Notes: generated from the sequence alone by a model not told the origin. Counted from the first letter of the stretch, positions 8,625 through 18,207 are shown. The stretch: DNA of 35,045 nucleotides from an uncultured Lachnospiraceae bacterium (GCA_944382125.1 CALWMV010000010.1:1-35045), one strand, 5' to 3'. Made by a program: numbers and translations.

Positions 8625-10964
8625 ATGGAAACAGGATTCGGTACGTTTTCCAAGCCTCTCGTAAGGCCCTATAAGACCTACAGCATGGACCTTTGCGGGA
8701 GAAAGCTCTCCGTGGACATCGGGAGAGTAGGCGCCCAGGCTAACGGCGCGGTACTTATGCATTACGGCGACACTACGGTGCTGGCTACGGCTACGGCTTC
8801 AAAGGAGCCGAGAGAAGGTATAGATTTCTTCCCCTTAAGCGTTGAGTACGAGGAGAAGATGTATGCAGCGGGCAAGATCCCCGGAGGATTCAACAAGAGA
8901 GAGGGCAAGGCTTCAGAGCATGCCATCCTTACCTCCAGAGTCATCGACAGGCCCATGAGGCCCCTGTTCCCCAAGGATTACAGGAATGATGTGACCCTCG
9001 ATGATCTGGTGCTTTCCGTGGATCCGGACTGCCCTCCCGAGGTACTGGCCATGCTGGGATCCTCTCTGGCTGTATCCATATCAGACATACCCTTTGACGG
9101 ACCCTGTGCAGCCACCCAGGTCGGCATAGTAAACGGTGAATTCGTATTCAACCCCACTTCAGTACAGAGGATGGTATCCACCCTCAACCTGACCGTTGCT
9201 TCCACCCGTGAGAAGGTCATCATGATCGAGGCAGGAGCGGATGAGGTCACTGATGAGGTCATGATCGATGCCATATATAAGGCTCACGAGATCAACCAGC
9301 AGATCATCGCATGGATGGACGAGATCATTAAGGAGGTCGGCAAGGAGAAGCACAGCTATAAGTCCTTTGCAGTGCCTGAGGAGCTCTTTGATGCCATAAA
9401 GGCAGAGGTACCCTCCGAGGAGATGGAGGAGGCTGTATTCTGTGATGACAAGCAGCAGAGAGATAAAAATGTTGATGCTATCACCGAGAGGCTCAAAGAA
9501 AAGTTTGCAGATAACGAGGAGTGGCTCAATAAGCTTCCCGATGCGATCTATCAGTACGAGAAGAAGACTGTCCGCAAGATGATCTTAAAGGACAGGAAGA
9601 GACCTGACGGAAGAGAGATATCCGAGATCAGGCCCCTGGCTGCAGAGATAGATGTAGTGCCCAGAGTACACGGCTCAGGCATGTTCACAAGAGGACAGAC
9701 CCAGATCCTCAACATATGCACATTGGCTCCTCTTTCCGATGCCCAGAAGGTAGACGGACTGGATGAGACCATAACCCAGAAGAGATACATGCATCACTAT
9801 AACTTCCCTTCATATTCCGTAGGAGAGACCAAGCCCTCCAGAGGACCGGGAAGACGTGAGATAGGTCATGGAGCCCTGGCTGAGAAGGCCCTGGTGCCCG
9901 TGCTTCCTACTGAGGAAGAGTTCCCCTATGCCATAAGGACAGTATCCGAGACCCTTGAGTCCAACGGATCCACATCCCAGGCATCCGTATGTGCTTCTTC
10001 CCTGTCCCTGATGGCTGCAGGCGTGCCCATCAAGGCAGCCGTAGCAGGAATAAGCTGCGGACTTGTGACCGGAGATACGGATGATGATTACATCGTCCTT
10101 ACCGATATCCAGGGACTTGAGGACTTCTTTGGAGACATGGACTTCAAGGTAGCAGGAACCAGGAAGGGTATCACGGCCATCCAGATGGATATCAAGATCC
10201 ATGGACTTACAAGGCCCATCGTGGAGGAGGCCATAAAGAGGACCCACGAGGCAAGGCTCTATATCATGGACAATATCATGGATCCTGTTATAAGCGAGCC
10301 CAGGAAGGAGCTCTCCAAGTATGCTCCCAAGATCAGCTCCATCAGCATCGATCCTTCCAAGATCGGTGATGTGGTTGGAAAGCAGGGCAAGACCATCAAC
10401 AAGATCATTGAGGAGACCGGCGTAAGCATAGATATAGATGATGACGGAAGAGTATCCGTATGCGGTACGGATCAGGAGATGATCGACCGCGCAATCGAGA
10501 TCATCGAGAGCATCGTTACCGATATCGAGCTCGGCATGGTCATGTCCGGCAAGGTAGTCAATATCCTCAGCTTCGGAGCTCAGGTGGAGCTTGCTCCCAA
10601 CAAGAAGGGACTTATACACATCTCAAAGCTTGCAGACCGCAGAGTCGGAAAGGTAGAGGATGTGGTGAAGCTCGGCGATGAGGTCACAGTCAAGGTCATA
10701 AAAGTAGACCAGAGAGATGGAAAGATCGATCTCTCCATGAGGCCCTCTGATATCAACAGCAACAGGATCCCCACGGACAATGATGACCGCAGGGAGCGCA
10801 GGGATCGCGGTGAGAGAAGAGGAAGGAACTTCGGTTACGGAAGGTCTGACCGCGGAGACAGAGACCGCAGAGAAAACAGAGATTACAGGGAAGACAGAGA
10901 CTTCAGAGAAGAGAGAGACTTTGGCGATGACAGAGATCTCAGAGACGAAAGAGACGAGGACTGA
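8625..10964 (+). CDS. pnp: Polyribonucleotide nucleotidyltransferase (PNPase)
   Basis: The 779-residue enzyme degrades RNA 3' to 5' by phosphorolysis and takes part in mRNA turnover. Two RNase PH domains are visible: the first with FFPLSVEYEEKMYAAGKIPGG, the second with RPLAAEIDVVPRVHGSGMF and SNGSTSQASVCASSL. A KH domain (IGDVVGKQGKTINKIIEETG) and an S1 domain ending KIDLSMRP follow. After about residue 715 comes a tail of some 60 residues almost wholly Arg, Asp and Glu with a few Gly and aromatics, in RD/RE-rich repeats. It is longer and more charged than usual. The gene has its own promoter and AAGGAAA upstream of the ATG. No rpsO lies upstream, unlike many Firmicutes. Confidence 0.97.
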   Translation: METGFGTFSKPLVRPYKTYSMDLCGRKLSVDIGRVGAQANGAVLMHYGDTTVLATATASKEPREGIDFFPLSVEYEEKMYAAGKIPGGFNKREGKASEHAILTSRVIDRPMRPLFPKDYRNDVTLDDLVLSVDPDCPPEVLAMLGSSLAVSISDIPFDGPCAATQVGIVNGEFVFNPTSVQRMVSTLNLTVASTREKVIMIEAGADEVTDEVMIDAIYKAHEINQQIIAWMDEIIKEVGKEKHSYKSFAVPEELFDAIKAEVPSEEMEEAVFCDDKQQRDKNVDAITERLKEKFADNEEWLNKLPDAIYQYEKKTVRKMILKDRKRPDGREISEIRPLAAEIDVVPRVHGSGMFTRGQTQILNICTLAPLSDAQKVDGLDETITQKRYMHHYNFPSYSVGETKPSRGPGRREIGHGALAEKALVPVLPTEEEFPYAIRTVSETLESNGSTSQASVCASSLSLMAAGVPIKAAVAGISCGLVTGDTDDDYIVLTDIQGLEDFFGDMDFKVAGTRKGITAIQMDIKIHGLTRPIVEEAIKRTHEARLYIMDNIMDPVISEPRKELSKYAPKISSISIDPSKIGDVVGKQGKTINKIIEETGVSIDIDDDGRVSVCGTDQEMIDRAIEIIESIVTDIELGMVMSGKVVNILSFGAQVELAPNKKGLIHISKLADRRVGKVEDVVKLGDEVTVKVIKVDQRDGKIDLSMRPSDINSNRIPTDNDDRRERRDRGERRGRNFGYGRSDRGDRDRRENRDYREDRDFREERDFGDDRDLRDERDED

Positions 10965-10978
10965 TAAGGTTTTAGCCT

Positions 10979-12247
10979 ATGAAGTTTAGACTTTCTGCAA
11001 AAAAAACTGTTATAGCATTACTTGCTTTAGCCATGGGAACTGCTCCCATGGCTAAAGCTTATATCACAGCATTGGCCGTAAGCCCCGGCTATGTCAATTC
11101 GGGCCCCGGAGTGGGACTGGGCATGGGGACAGCGGATAATCAGAGCACGGAGGAGGCAGGCGGAGCATCTCTCGATGCCTATGCCTACCAGAGCACCGGA
11201 GGGACCGCCCAGGGAGCCATGACCATCAGCACGGATATCCCTTCGGGCTGTGTGGATTCCTGCAGCATGGAGGTGTCCGACCCGGTGGTGGCAGACGAGC
11301 CCATGTATACCTATGATATACTTGTGGAGGATATCACCTCCCTGCAGAGACGGTATCCCGGCAGATTTACGGCCAGGGTGATAGGCTCAAGCGCGGATGG
11401 CAGGAGCATATATGAACTGGTACTGGGAGATGAGAAGGCTGCAACCCATGTACTTATAGATGCATCCATCCATGGAAGGGAATATATCACTTCCAATCTC
11501 TGCATGAAGCAGCTTGAGTATCTGCTTTGCTATTATGACAAGGGCTGCTTTGACGGAAAGCCGCTCAGGCAGTGGTTCAGTGAGGTCTGCCTGCATTTTA
11601 TCCCGATGGTGGATCCGGATGGAGTCAGCATAAGCCAGTTCGGACTGGATGGACTGAAGAGCGAGGAGCTTAAGGAGACTGTCAGGAACGCCTATGCGGC
11701 AGATGCTGCGGCCGGTTATACCGGGCTAGATCTTCCGACCTATCTTCAGCGCTGGAAGGCCAATGCCAGTGGAGTGAACCTCAATCAGAACTTCAATGCC
11801 ATGTTCGGAGTCGATATCGTCAATGCTGGAGGTCCTTCATTCAGCTATTATCCCGGCCCCTATGCGGGCTCCGAGCCGGAGACCAGAGCTCTCACTGCCC
11901 TTTATGACAGCCGTATCTGGCGGGCAGTGGTCAATTATCATGCTCAGGGACAGGCCATCTACTGGGACATACAGAACAATAAGATGAGGGAGCACAGCCG
12001 CGACCTTTCCAATAATCTGATGATGCTGACCGGCTACAGGAAGGCGGTAGCAGGCGGAGGCGGAGGCTTCAAGGAATACGTGCAGCTCTGCGGAAGGCCT
12101 GCAGCCTCAGTGACCATAGAGGTGGGCCTGGGGACCTGCCCGCTGCCTTCGGATCAGCTTCCTGCAATATGGGCACAGAACAAATTCGTGCCGCTTTATA
12201 CAATGAAATGGGCATATGACAAATTTGTCGTTAAGGGGGACAGATAA
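10979..12247 (+). CDS. Exported M14-family zinc carboxypeptidase
   Basis: The 422-residue protein has a signal peptide ([20 protein letters not shown], cleavage probably after AKA near residue 26), then a low-complexity Gly/Ser/Thr stretch to about residue 105, then an M14 peptidase domain. Zinc ligands are H165 and E168 in HGREY and H321 in NYHAQG; the catalytic glutamate is E381 in TIEVGLGT. M14 enzymes of this kind in Firmicutes often cleave gamma-D-Glu-diaminopimelate bonds of peptidoglycan stem peptides; that substrate is inferred. The start lies 14 nt after pnp with a weak ribosome site (AAGG). The signal-peptide region carries a perfect 15-bp inverted repeat. The next gene, gltX, begins right after the stop. 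Confidence 0.88.
   Translation: MKFRLSAKKTVIALLALAMGTAPMAKAYITALAVSPGYVNSGPGVGLGMGTADNQSTEEAGGASLDAYAYQSTGGTAQGAMTISTDIPSGCVDSCSMEVSDPVVADEPMYTYDILVEDITSLQRRYPGRFTARVIGSSADGRSIYELVLGDEKAATHVLIDASIHGREYITSNLCMKQLEYLLCYYDKGCFDGKPLRQWFSEVCLHFIPMVDPDGVSISQFGLDGLKSEELKETVRNAYAADAAAGYTGLDLPTYLQRWKANASGVNLNQNFNAMFGVDIVNAGGPSFSYYPGPYAGSEPETRALTALYDSRIWRAVVNYHAQGQAIYWDIQNNKMREHSRDLSNNLMMLTGYRKAVAGGGGGFKEYVQLCGRPAASVTIEVGLGTCPLPSDQLPAIWAQNKFVPLYTMKWAYDKFVVKGDR
11024..11058. repeat. Perfect 15-bp inverted repeat inside the signal-peptide codons
   Basis: GCTTTAGCCATGGGA (11024-11038) and its exact complement (11044-11058) flank a 5-nt loop ACTGC. It begins 45 nt after the start codon and would form a very stable mRNA hairpin. 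There is no T run after it, so it is not a standard terminator. Confidence 0.9.
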
Positions 12248-12248
12248 G

Positions 12249-13697
12249 ATGAAGATCCGTACACGTTATGCGCCGAGTCCTACGGGACGTATGCATGTGG
12301 GCAATCTGAGGACTGCGCTTTATGCCTACCTCATAGCCAAGCATGAGGGTGGAGACTTCCTGCTTCGTATCGAGGATACGGACAGAGAACGTGAGATGGA
12401 GGGAGCGGTGGACATCATCTACCGTACCCTGGAGGAAACAGGCCTTAGGCACGACGAGGGACCGGATATCGGAGGCCCCGTGGGTCCCTATGTCCAGTCA
12501 GAGAGACAGGCTCAGGGCATATACCTCGAATATGCAAAGAAGCTCGTGGAGAAGGGTGAGGCATATTATTGCTTCTGTACTCCTGAGAGGCTCAAAACCC
12601 TTACAAAGACGGTGAATGGGGAGGAGATAACCCAGTATGACAAGCACTGCCTTTCTCTTTCAAAGGAGGAGGTAGAGGCCAATCTTGCTGCGGGCATGCC
12701 TTATGTCATAAGGCAGAACAACCCCAGGACAGGCACGACGACCTTCCATGATGAGCTCTACGGAGACATAAGTGTGGACAATGCCGAACTGGATGATATG
12801 ATCCTGATAAAGTCAGACGGCTATCCCACATATAATTTTGCAAATGTGGTAGATGATCACCTGATGGGCATTACTCATGTGGTAAGAGGCAATGAGTATC
12901 TGTCCTCAGCTCCGAAGTACAACCGCCTTTATGAGGCCTTCGGATGGGAGGTGCCGGTATATGTCCACTGTCCGCTGATCACCGATGAGAACCATAAGAA
13001 GCTTTCAAAGAGAAGCGGACATTCTTCCTTTGAGGATCTGGTGGAGCAGGGCTTCATCCCCGAGGCGGTAGTCAATTATGTGGCCCTCCTTGGATGGTCG
13101 CCCGAATCCGAGAGAGAGATATTCTCCCTTTCAGAGCTTGTAAAGGAATTTGACTTCCACAGGATCTCAAAGTCGCCGGCGGTATTTGACATGGTAAAGC
13201 TCCGCTGGATGAACGGAGAATACATAAAGGCCATGGACTTTGACCGCTTTTATGCCCTGGCAGAGCCCTTTCTTAAGAAGGTCATCACAAAGCCTCTGGA
13301 TCTCAGGAAGATCGCTGCCATGGTCAAGACCCGTATAGAGGTGCTGCCTGATATCGAGGGACACATAGATTTCTTTGAGAAGATGCCGGAGTATGACTGC
13401 TCTATGTATGTCCACAAGAAGATGAAGACCAATGAGGAGACCTCCCTTAATGTGCTTAAGGAGGTAAGGCCTCTGCTTGCGGCTTCGGAGGACTTCTCAA
13501 ATGACGGACTCTTCAGCCTTCTCAAGGCTTATGCCGATGAGCACGGCTACAAGACCGGCTATGTGATGTGGCCCATACGTACAGCCCTTTCAGGAAGAGA
13601 GATGACTCCTGCCGGAGCCACCGAGATCCTGGAGGTGCTCGGAAAGGAAGAGTCCTTAAGCCGCATAGATGCAGCGATAGAGAAGCTGGGAGGCTGA
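12249..13697 (+). CDS. gltX: Glutamyl-tRNA synthetase
   Basis: This 482-residue class I aminoacyl-tRNA synthetase charges tRNA-Glu, and in many Firmicutes tRNA-Gln as well, before transamidation. It has the HIGH-like signature [11 protein letters not shown] near residues 9-19 and the KMSKS-like KKLSKRSG. Cysteines in CFC and KHC fit the zinc site of the insertion domain. The C-terminal anticodon-binding domain ends with [17 protein letters not shown] chose ATG 12249, preceded by AAGGGGG, rather than the in-frame start at 12216 inside the previous gene. It follows the carboxypeptidase gene by 1 nt and ends in a terminator. Confidence 0.97.
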   Translation: MKIRTRYAPSPTGRMHVGNLRTALYAYLIAKHEGGDFLLRIEDTDREREMEGAVDIIYRTLEETGLRHDEGPDIGGPVGPYVQSERQAQGIYLEYAKKLVEKGEAYYCFCTPERLKTLTKTVNGEEITQYDKHCLSLSKEEVEANLAAGMPYVIRQNNPRTGTTTFHDELYGDISVDNAELDDMILIKSDGYPTYNFANVVDDHLMGITHVVRGNEYLSSAPKYNRLYEAFGWEVPVYVHCPLITDENHKKLSKRSGHSSFEDLVEQGFIPEAVVNYVALLGWSPESEREIFSLSELVKEFDFHRISKSPAVFDMVKLRWMNGEYIKAMDFDRFYALAEPFLKKVITKPLDLRKIAAMVKTRIEVLPDIEGHIDFFEKMPEYDCSMYVHKKMKTNEETSLNVLKEVRPLLAASEDFSNDGLFSLLKAYADEHGYKTGYVMWPIRTALSGREMTPAGATEILEVLGKEESLSRIDAAIEKLGG

Positions 13698-13774
13698 AGG
13701 ATCGGAAGTAGGTCTGCAAAGCCATACAGATATACTTTAAACAAAACGAATCATAGTTTTATGAACTGATTTAA

Positions 13775-13803
13775 AGGGACAGCTTATGCTGTCTCTTTTT
13801 TTC
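13775..13803 (+). terminator. Terminator of gltX
   Basis: GGGACAGC, a TTAT loop and GCTGTCTC (one G·T pair) are followed by a run of seven T residues. Confidence 0.9.
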
Positions 13804-13810
13804 CGTATAA

Positions 13811-13933
13811 AAATGTATATTTACAGACAGAGGTACCATAGTAGATATTTTTGGAAACAGTCAGGAAACTTTTGCAAATATAATGGCTGCGATAGAACAG
13901 ATAAACTCAAATGCCAGTGCTGTAGTGGCATAA
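13811..13933 (+). pseudogene. Short decayed coding remnant, perhaps of a chemotaxis receptor
   Basis: The frame between stops at 13808 and 13931 reads, at its end, SQETFANIMAAIEQINSNA followed by SAVVA and a stop. The helical pattern and the repeated I..I..I spacing resemble signalling-domain segments of methyl-accepting chemotaxis proteins, but the match is short and from memory. There is no start codon with a ribosome site. The surrounding 384-nt gap (13698-14081) holds no other gene; it is AT-rich with several hairpins. Confidence 0.3.
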
Positions 13934-13986
13934 TATAGTATAATATGCCTGTTAGCAGCATTAGTTAATTATTAGCAGGCGATCAT

Positions 13987-14021
13987 ATAAACTGCTTGAA
14001 ATCTGATTTCAGGCAGTTTAT
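13987..14021 (+). terminator. Long hairpin, possible orphan terminator
   Basis: Arms ATAAACTGCTTGAAATC and GATTTCAGGCAGTTTAT pair over 16-17 bp with one T·G and a tight loop. A TTATATATTC tract follows, not a clean T run. It may be the left-over terminator of the decayed gene upstream. A weaker hairpin, GCCTG/CAGGC, lies just before it (around 13947-13980). Confidence 0.5.
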
Positions 14022-14081
14022 TATATATTCAAATTCTTTATCTGATGGATCTATTCTGATCATTTCTCCAAAGGAGCAGCA

Positions 14082-15677
14082 ATGAAACAATTCAATAAGG
14101 AACAGCTTAAGGCCATCCGTCACGGAGACGGTCCCATGATGGTGCTTGCAGGGCCCGGAAGCGGTAAGACCACCGTACTTGTAAACCGGGTGCTTTATCT
14201 CACGGAGGAACTTAAGATACCGGAAAAGAATATACTGGTCATCACCTTCACCAGGGCTTCGGCAAAAGAGATGGAAGAGCGTTATCTCAGGGAAAAGGCC
14301 ATGAAGTCCAGAATGGAAAGTGAAAACACCGGAGCAGAAAGCTGCGGCCAGAGGAACCGCGGCCCTGAAATCGGACGGGGATACTGCGGCCCGCGGAAAA
14401 GTGACCTGAGAAGCTGCAGAGGGAAAGCCTTAAAGAACGAGGCTGCTTTCGGCACCTTTCACTCTGTGTTTTTCTCCATATTGAGGGACAGGCTCGGCTT
14501 CAGAAATGAGGACGTGGCAGAGGGAAAGGCCTGTATGGAGCTCATGTGGAAGGTGCTCTGCAGTCCGGGCATCAGGGATCATCACTTCAGCACGGATATG
14601 GCAGCCCTGTTTTTAAGTGAGCTTGGAAGCAGGAAAAATGGCGTGATTCACAGGGACTACCCTGTTTCTGAGGAAGTGTTTGCAGAAGTGGAGGAGGCCT
14701 ATGAGACTGCCATGAAAAGGCGGGGGCTTCTGGATTTTGATGATATGCTGATAAAACTCCTTATCCTCTTAAGGCGGGACCGGGAGCTTCTTTCGGCACT
14801 GAGAAGCAGATACCGCTATATAATGATAGATGAATTCCAGGACATAAATCCTACCCAGTATGAGATAATAAGGTTGCTTTGTGAGCCCCTCAGGAATATA
14901 TTTATCGTAGGAGATGATGATCAGAGCATATACGGCTTCAGAGGTTCGGACCCTGGGATCATGCTGCATTTTCCGGAGGATTTCCCTGAGCTTGATACGG
15001 TGACCCTTGGCATCAATTACAGATCGGAAAGCAGGATAGTAGAGGCGTCCCTCAGGCTCATAGAGCATAATAAAAGCAGGTATAGAAAGGATCTTCGGCC
15101 CTGCCCTGAAAAAAGCGGCAATGGGAGGGGGATTATAAGCATAAGGGAGGCTGCGGATGAAAAGGAGGAGGCCAGGCTCGTGGCCTCGGAGATCAGTGAA
15201 AGGCTCAGGTACGGAGGTAAAGTGCCAAGCATAGCCGTGCTTTTCAGGGTACACAGGGCAGCAAGGGAGCTTATGAAGGAGCTTGAAGGGCGGGGGATCA
15301 GTATAGGAGGCAGCAGAGGATCGGAGTTTATGACCTTACAGAGAGGCGGCAGGGGACCGGAGCTCATGACCTTCCATGGAGCAAAGGGACTGGAGTTTGA
15401 CATAGTATATATCATCTCGGCCAATGAAGGGATCACTCCATGGAAGCTTGCAAAGGACGGGGTCCAGCTTGAGGAGGAACGCAGGATGTTTTATGTGGCC
15501 ATGACAAGGGCCAGATCCGAGCTTCACATTTTCAACACAAAGCTGCTTTATAGTAGGACACAAAAAAGGACGGAATATATAGATGAGCTCAGTCCGGAGG
15601 GTTTTGTAAAGGCGGTACGCCGCAGGCTTAGGCTTCTTGAAAAGGGACTGAGAGATCTGACAGGCGGGAGGCTCTGA
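14082..15677 (+). CDS. Compact UvrD/PcrA-type SF1 helicase
   Basis: This 531-residue DNA helicase is shorter than typical PcrA/UvrD (about 700 or more). Motifs in order: Q motif FNKEQLKAI, Walker A AGPGSGKT (23-30), Ia VITFTRASAKEM, Ib-like AFGTFHSVF, Walker B IDEFQD (about 249-254), III GDDDQSIYGFRGSD, IV NYRSESRIV, V TFHGAKGLEFD (about 429), VI YVAMTRARSELHI. The stretch between IV and V is only about 100 residues, so most of the 2B subdomain is missing. Residues 75-122 between Ia and Ib form a low-complexity Arg/Gly/Ser insertion. An ATG after AAAGGAG fits. The response regulator gene follows after 4 nt. Its repair or recombination role is inferred from the family. Confidence 0.88.
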   Translation: MKQFNKEQLKAIRHGDGPMMVLAGPGSGKTTVLVNRVLYLTEELKIPEKNILVITFTRASAKEMEERYLREKAMKSRMESENTGAESCGQRNRGPEIGRGYCGPRKSDLRSCRGKALKNEAAFGTFHSVFFSILRDRLGFRNEDVAEGKACMELMWKVLCSPGIRDHHFSTDMAALFLSELGSRKNGVIHRDYPVSEEVFAEVEEAYETAMKRRGLLDFDDMLIKLLILLRRDRELLSALRSRYRYIMIDEFQDINPTQYEIIRLLCEPLRNIFIVGDDDQSIYGFRGSDPGIMLHFPEDFPELDTVTLGINYRSESRIVEASLRLIEHNKSRYRKDLRPCPEKSGNGRGIISIREAADEKEEARLVASEISERLRYGGKVPSIAVLFRVHRAARELMKELEGRGISIGGSRGSEFMTLQRGGRGPELMTFHGAKGLEFDIVYIISANEGITPWKLAKDGVQLEEERRMFYVAMTRARSELHIFNTKLLYSRTQKRTEYIDELSPEGFVKAVRRRLRLLEKGLRDLTGGRL

Positions 15678-15681
15678 AGAT

Positions 15682-16353
15682 ATGAACAAACTTAAGATAC
15701 TTGTGGTGGATGATGAGATAAGGATGAGAAAGCTTGTAAAGGATTTTCTTTCTGCCAAGGGCTTTGAGGTCATTGAGGCTGAGGACGGGGAGCAGGCAGT
15801 GGACATATTCTGCAGCAATAAGGATATCGCCCTTATACTTCTGGATGTCATGATGCCGAAGATGAACGGCTGTGAGGTGCTTAAGACCATCAGGAAGATA
15901 TCCAAGGTGCCCATCATCATGCTGACCGCAAGGGGTGAGGAACAGGATGAGCTCCAGGGCTTCAAGCTGGGAGTGGATGAGTATATCACAAAGCCCTTCT
16001 CTCCCAAGATACTTACTGCCAGGGTCGATGCGATACTTCGCCGCATCCACAGGACGGAGGATGATATCCAGAAGTGCGGAGACATAGAGATAAACAGGGG
16101 AGCCCATACGGTGAAGGCCGGAGGACAGGAGATAAGCCTGAGCTTCAAGGAGTTTGAGCTTCTGGATTATTTCATGCAGAATAAAAACCTGGCCCTGAGC
16201 CGTGAGAACATACTCAATAATGTATGGGACTATGACTACTTCGGAGATGCCAGGACCATAGATACCCATGTAAAAAAGCTGAGGGCCAAGCTGGGCCCTG
16301 CCGGTGATCAGATAAAGACCATCTGGGGCATGGGCTATAAGTTTGAAGGATGA
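15682..16353 (+). CDS. OmpR-family response regulator
   Basis: The 223-residue transcription regulator has a receiver domain (acidic pair D10-D11, phosphorylated D55 in LILLDVMMPK, T83-type switch region MLTARG, K in ITKPF) and a C-terminal winged helix (ELLDYFMQNKNLALSRENIL, then IDTHVKKLRAKLG). GGGAGG precedes the start. The histidine kinase gene follows within 1 nt of the stop, so the pair forms a two-component system. Its target genes are unknown, and the helicase upstream is probably co-transcribed by chance of position. Confidence 0.95.
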   Translation: MNKLKILVVDDEIRMRKLVKDFLSAKGFEVIEAEDGEQAVDIFCSNKDIALILLDVMMPKMNGCEVLKTIRKISKVPIIMLTARGEEQDELQGFKLGVDEYITKPFSPKILTARVDAILRRIHRTEDDIQKCGDIEINRGAHTVKAGGQEISLSFKEFELLDYFMQNKNLALSRENILNNVWDYDYFGDARTIDTHVKKLRAKLGPAGDQIKTIWGMGYKFEG

Positions 16354-16354
16354 T

Positions 16355-18031
16355 ATGAAGCATTCCATAAGGATAAGATTTACATTGATATTTGTCGGCA
16401 TAATGGTATTCCTGCTTGCACTGATGTATGCAGTCAATACCTTCTGTCTTGCTGACTATTATTTTGATGAAAAGGTGGATTCCCTGGAGTTCACCTATGA
16501 TGCCATAGACGAGATTGTGGAAGTGGCTGACCGTCAGGGCAAGACCATCGTGGATCTGGTGGGGGACGAGTTCGGGCAGAATGTGACGGATTCGCCCATA
16601 GTTTCTATGTTCAGGAGCCTCAATGACCAGTCCAATATAAATGTGGTCATGATAGATAAAAATGACAGGGCCTTCGTTGCTGCCAGCCGCGAGGGAGAAT
16701 GGATGGAGCGCAAGCTCCGCTTCTTCATGGAAAATAAAGAGGATATGCTGAAGGGTGAGATACCGAATGCCTTGATCCCGGATAAAAGCGATGATGATTA
16801 TTCTGCCGGACTTAAAAGCTTTATAGCAGGCTTCCTCCGCAATATGGGCTATGAGATAACCGTATGGGGAGATGAAGGTGAGGGGGCACCCAGGATAACC
16901 ACCATAAAAAGCTATCCTACCCATGTGGTACAGCAGAACTATGACAGAAGATCGGGCGGGCTTTATCTTGAGAGCTGGGGACTCTTCTCTGATGAGGAGA
17001 CCATGTTCATAATGTCCATGCCCCTGGCCCATATAGAGGACAGCGTGAAGATAACGAACCGGTTCCTCCTTATGGTGGGCATACTGGTGCTGGTACTGGG
17101 CGGCATAGTCATATTCTTTACGACCGGAGCCATAACGAAGCCCATCAACCGCCTTGCTTCCATATCAAAGAGGATGGCGGAGCTGGATTTCGGCATAAGG
17201 TATGAGGGGAAAAATCAGGATGAGCTGGGGATACTGGGTTCATCCATGAATGATATGTCAGAGCAGCTGGAGAAGACCATAGCAGAGCTTAAGACCGCCA
17301 ACCTGAAGCTTCAGCAGGATATAGAGGAGAAGACCCGCATAGATGAGATGAGAAAGGACTTTATCTCCAACGTATCCCATGAACTGAAGACTCCCATAGC
17401 CCTTATAGAGGGTTATGCCGAGGGACTTACTGAGGGCATAGCAGAGGATGAGGAGAGCAGGAAGTATTACTGCAGCGTCATCATGGATGAGGCCGTAAAG
17501 ATGAACAAGATGGTAAAGCAGCTCACCTCCCTTACTAATATTGAATTCGGCAATGACAATGTGGAGATAAAGCGCTTCGACCTGTCCTCGCTGATAAGGA
17601 GCATAGTAGCTGCACAGAAGGTAAATTCTGAAGAAAAGGGAGCTCTCGTGGAGGATCATTTCCCGGATGACATATGGGCCTGGGGAGATGAGTTCAAGAT
17701 AGAAGAGGTATTTACCAATTATTATACCAATGCCCTTAATCATATTGACGGAGACCGCCGCATCATAATAAGCGGAGAGCCAAGGGGCAAAAGGATCCGT
17801 GTGTCCGTATATAACGACGGCACAAATATCCCGGATGAGGATATTCAAAGGATCTGGGAGAAATTCTACAAGGTGGATAAGGCCAGGACGAGGGCCTACG
17901 GAGGAAGCGGCATAGGCCTCTCCATAGTGAAGGCCATAATGGATGCCCATGGCCAGAACTGCGGAGTTGAAAATCGGGAGAAGGGCGTGGAATTCTGGTT
18001 TGAATTGGAGCTCGGAGGTGAGGAAGAATAA
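16355..18031 (+). CDS. Sensor histidine kinase
   Basis: The 558-residue membrane kinase is the partner of the response regulator just upstream. One helix lies near residues 9-28, followed by an extracellular sensor domain of about 200 residues, a second helix (FLLMVGILVLVLGGIVIFFTT, about 235-255), a HAMP domain, HisKA with H342 in NVSHELKTP, and a HATPase domain with N box NYYTNALNHI, VYNDGTNIPD, and GGSGIGLSIVK. The sensor domain has no motif I recognise. I chose ATG 16355; a TTG at 16343 overlapping the regulator gene is the alternative. A strong hairpin follows the stop. Confidence 0.95.
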   Translation: MKHSIRIRFTLIFVGIMVFLLALMYAVNTFCLADYYFDEKVDSLEFTYDAIDEIVEVADRQGKTIVDLVGDEFGQNVTDSPIVSMFRSLNDQSNINVVMIDKNDRAFVAASREGEWMERKLRFFMENKEDMLKGEIPNALIPDKSDDDYSAGLKSFIAGFLRNMGYEITVWGDEGEGAPRITTIKSYPTHVVQQNYDRRSGGLYLESWGLFSDEETMFIMSMPLAHIEDSVKITNRFLLMVGILVLVLGGIVIFFTTGAITKPINRLASISKRMAELDFGIRYEGKNQDELGILGSSMNDMSEQLEKTIAELKTANLKLQQDIEEKTRIDEMRKDFISNVSHELKTPIALIEGYAEGLTEGIAEDEESRKYYCSVIMDEAVKMNKMVKQLTSLTNIEFGNDNVEIKRFDLSSLIRSIVAAQKVNSEEKGALVEDHFPDDIWAWGDEFKIEEVFTNYYTNALNHIDGDRRIIISGEPRGKRIRVSVYNDGTNIPDEDIQRIWEKFYKVDKARTRAYGGSGIGLSIVKAIMDAHGQNCGVENREKGVEFWFELELGGEEE

Positions 18032-18037
18032 AATGCT

Positions 18038-18077
18038 TCGGCCAGTGGCCTGCTGATAAAAGGCAGCCGCTGGCCGA
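18038..18077 (+). terminator. GC-rich hairpin after the histidine kinase gene
   Basis: TCGGCCAG (18038-18045) pairs with CTGGCCGA (18070-18077), with an inner GGC-TGC/GCAGCC stem and one bulge. No T run follows, so termination here may be weak or factor-dependent. Confidence 0.5.
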
Positions 18078-18096
18078 TGATAGAATTATGATTTAT

Positions 18097-18155
18097 CTGT
18101 CAAAGCTTCTGCATAGGACATCGCAAGGCGGCAGTTCTGTGCAGAAGCTTTGCGG
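18097..18155 (+). repeat. Dispersed hairpin repeat, copy C
   Basis: A perfect 13-bp stem (CAAAGCTTCTGCA, 18101-18113, with 18140-18152) continues through wobble pairs to the tip GAC-AT-CGC-AAG-GCG-GCA-GTT. CTG/CGG pairs at the base with a bulged T at 18100. The stem sequence differs from copies A and B but stays paired. It lies between the convergent kinase gene and the minus-strand gene ending at 18279. A separate hairpin, TCAGGC/GCCTGA, follows at 18165-18196. Confidence 0.85.
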
Positions 18156-18207
18156 ATCTGATGATCAGGCGGCATGGCATAATGCCGGATGCCTGAGATA
18201 AGTACAT

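Noticed and set aside
9810..10619. Long minus-strand frame inside pnp
   Set aside because: Composition mirrors the conserved plus-strand gene and no ribosome site or known protein is seen.
11024..11058. Insertion-sequence end or transposon scar
   Set aside because: The repeat is in frame, the signal peptide is intact, and no target duplication is seen.
15628..17032. Long minus-strand frames opposite the two-component genes
   Set aside because: They are shadows of well-conserved regulator and kinase genes.
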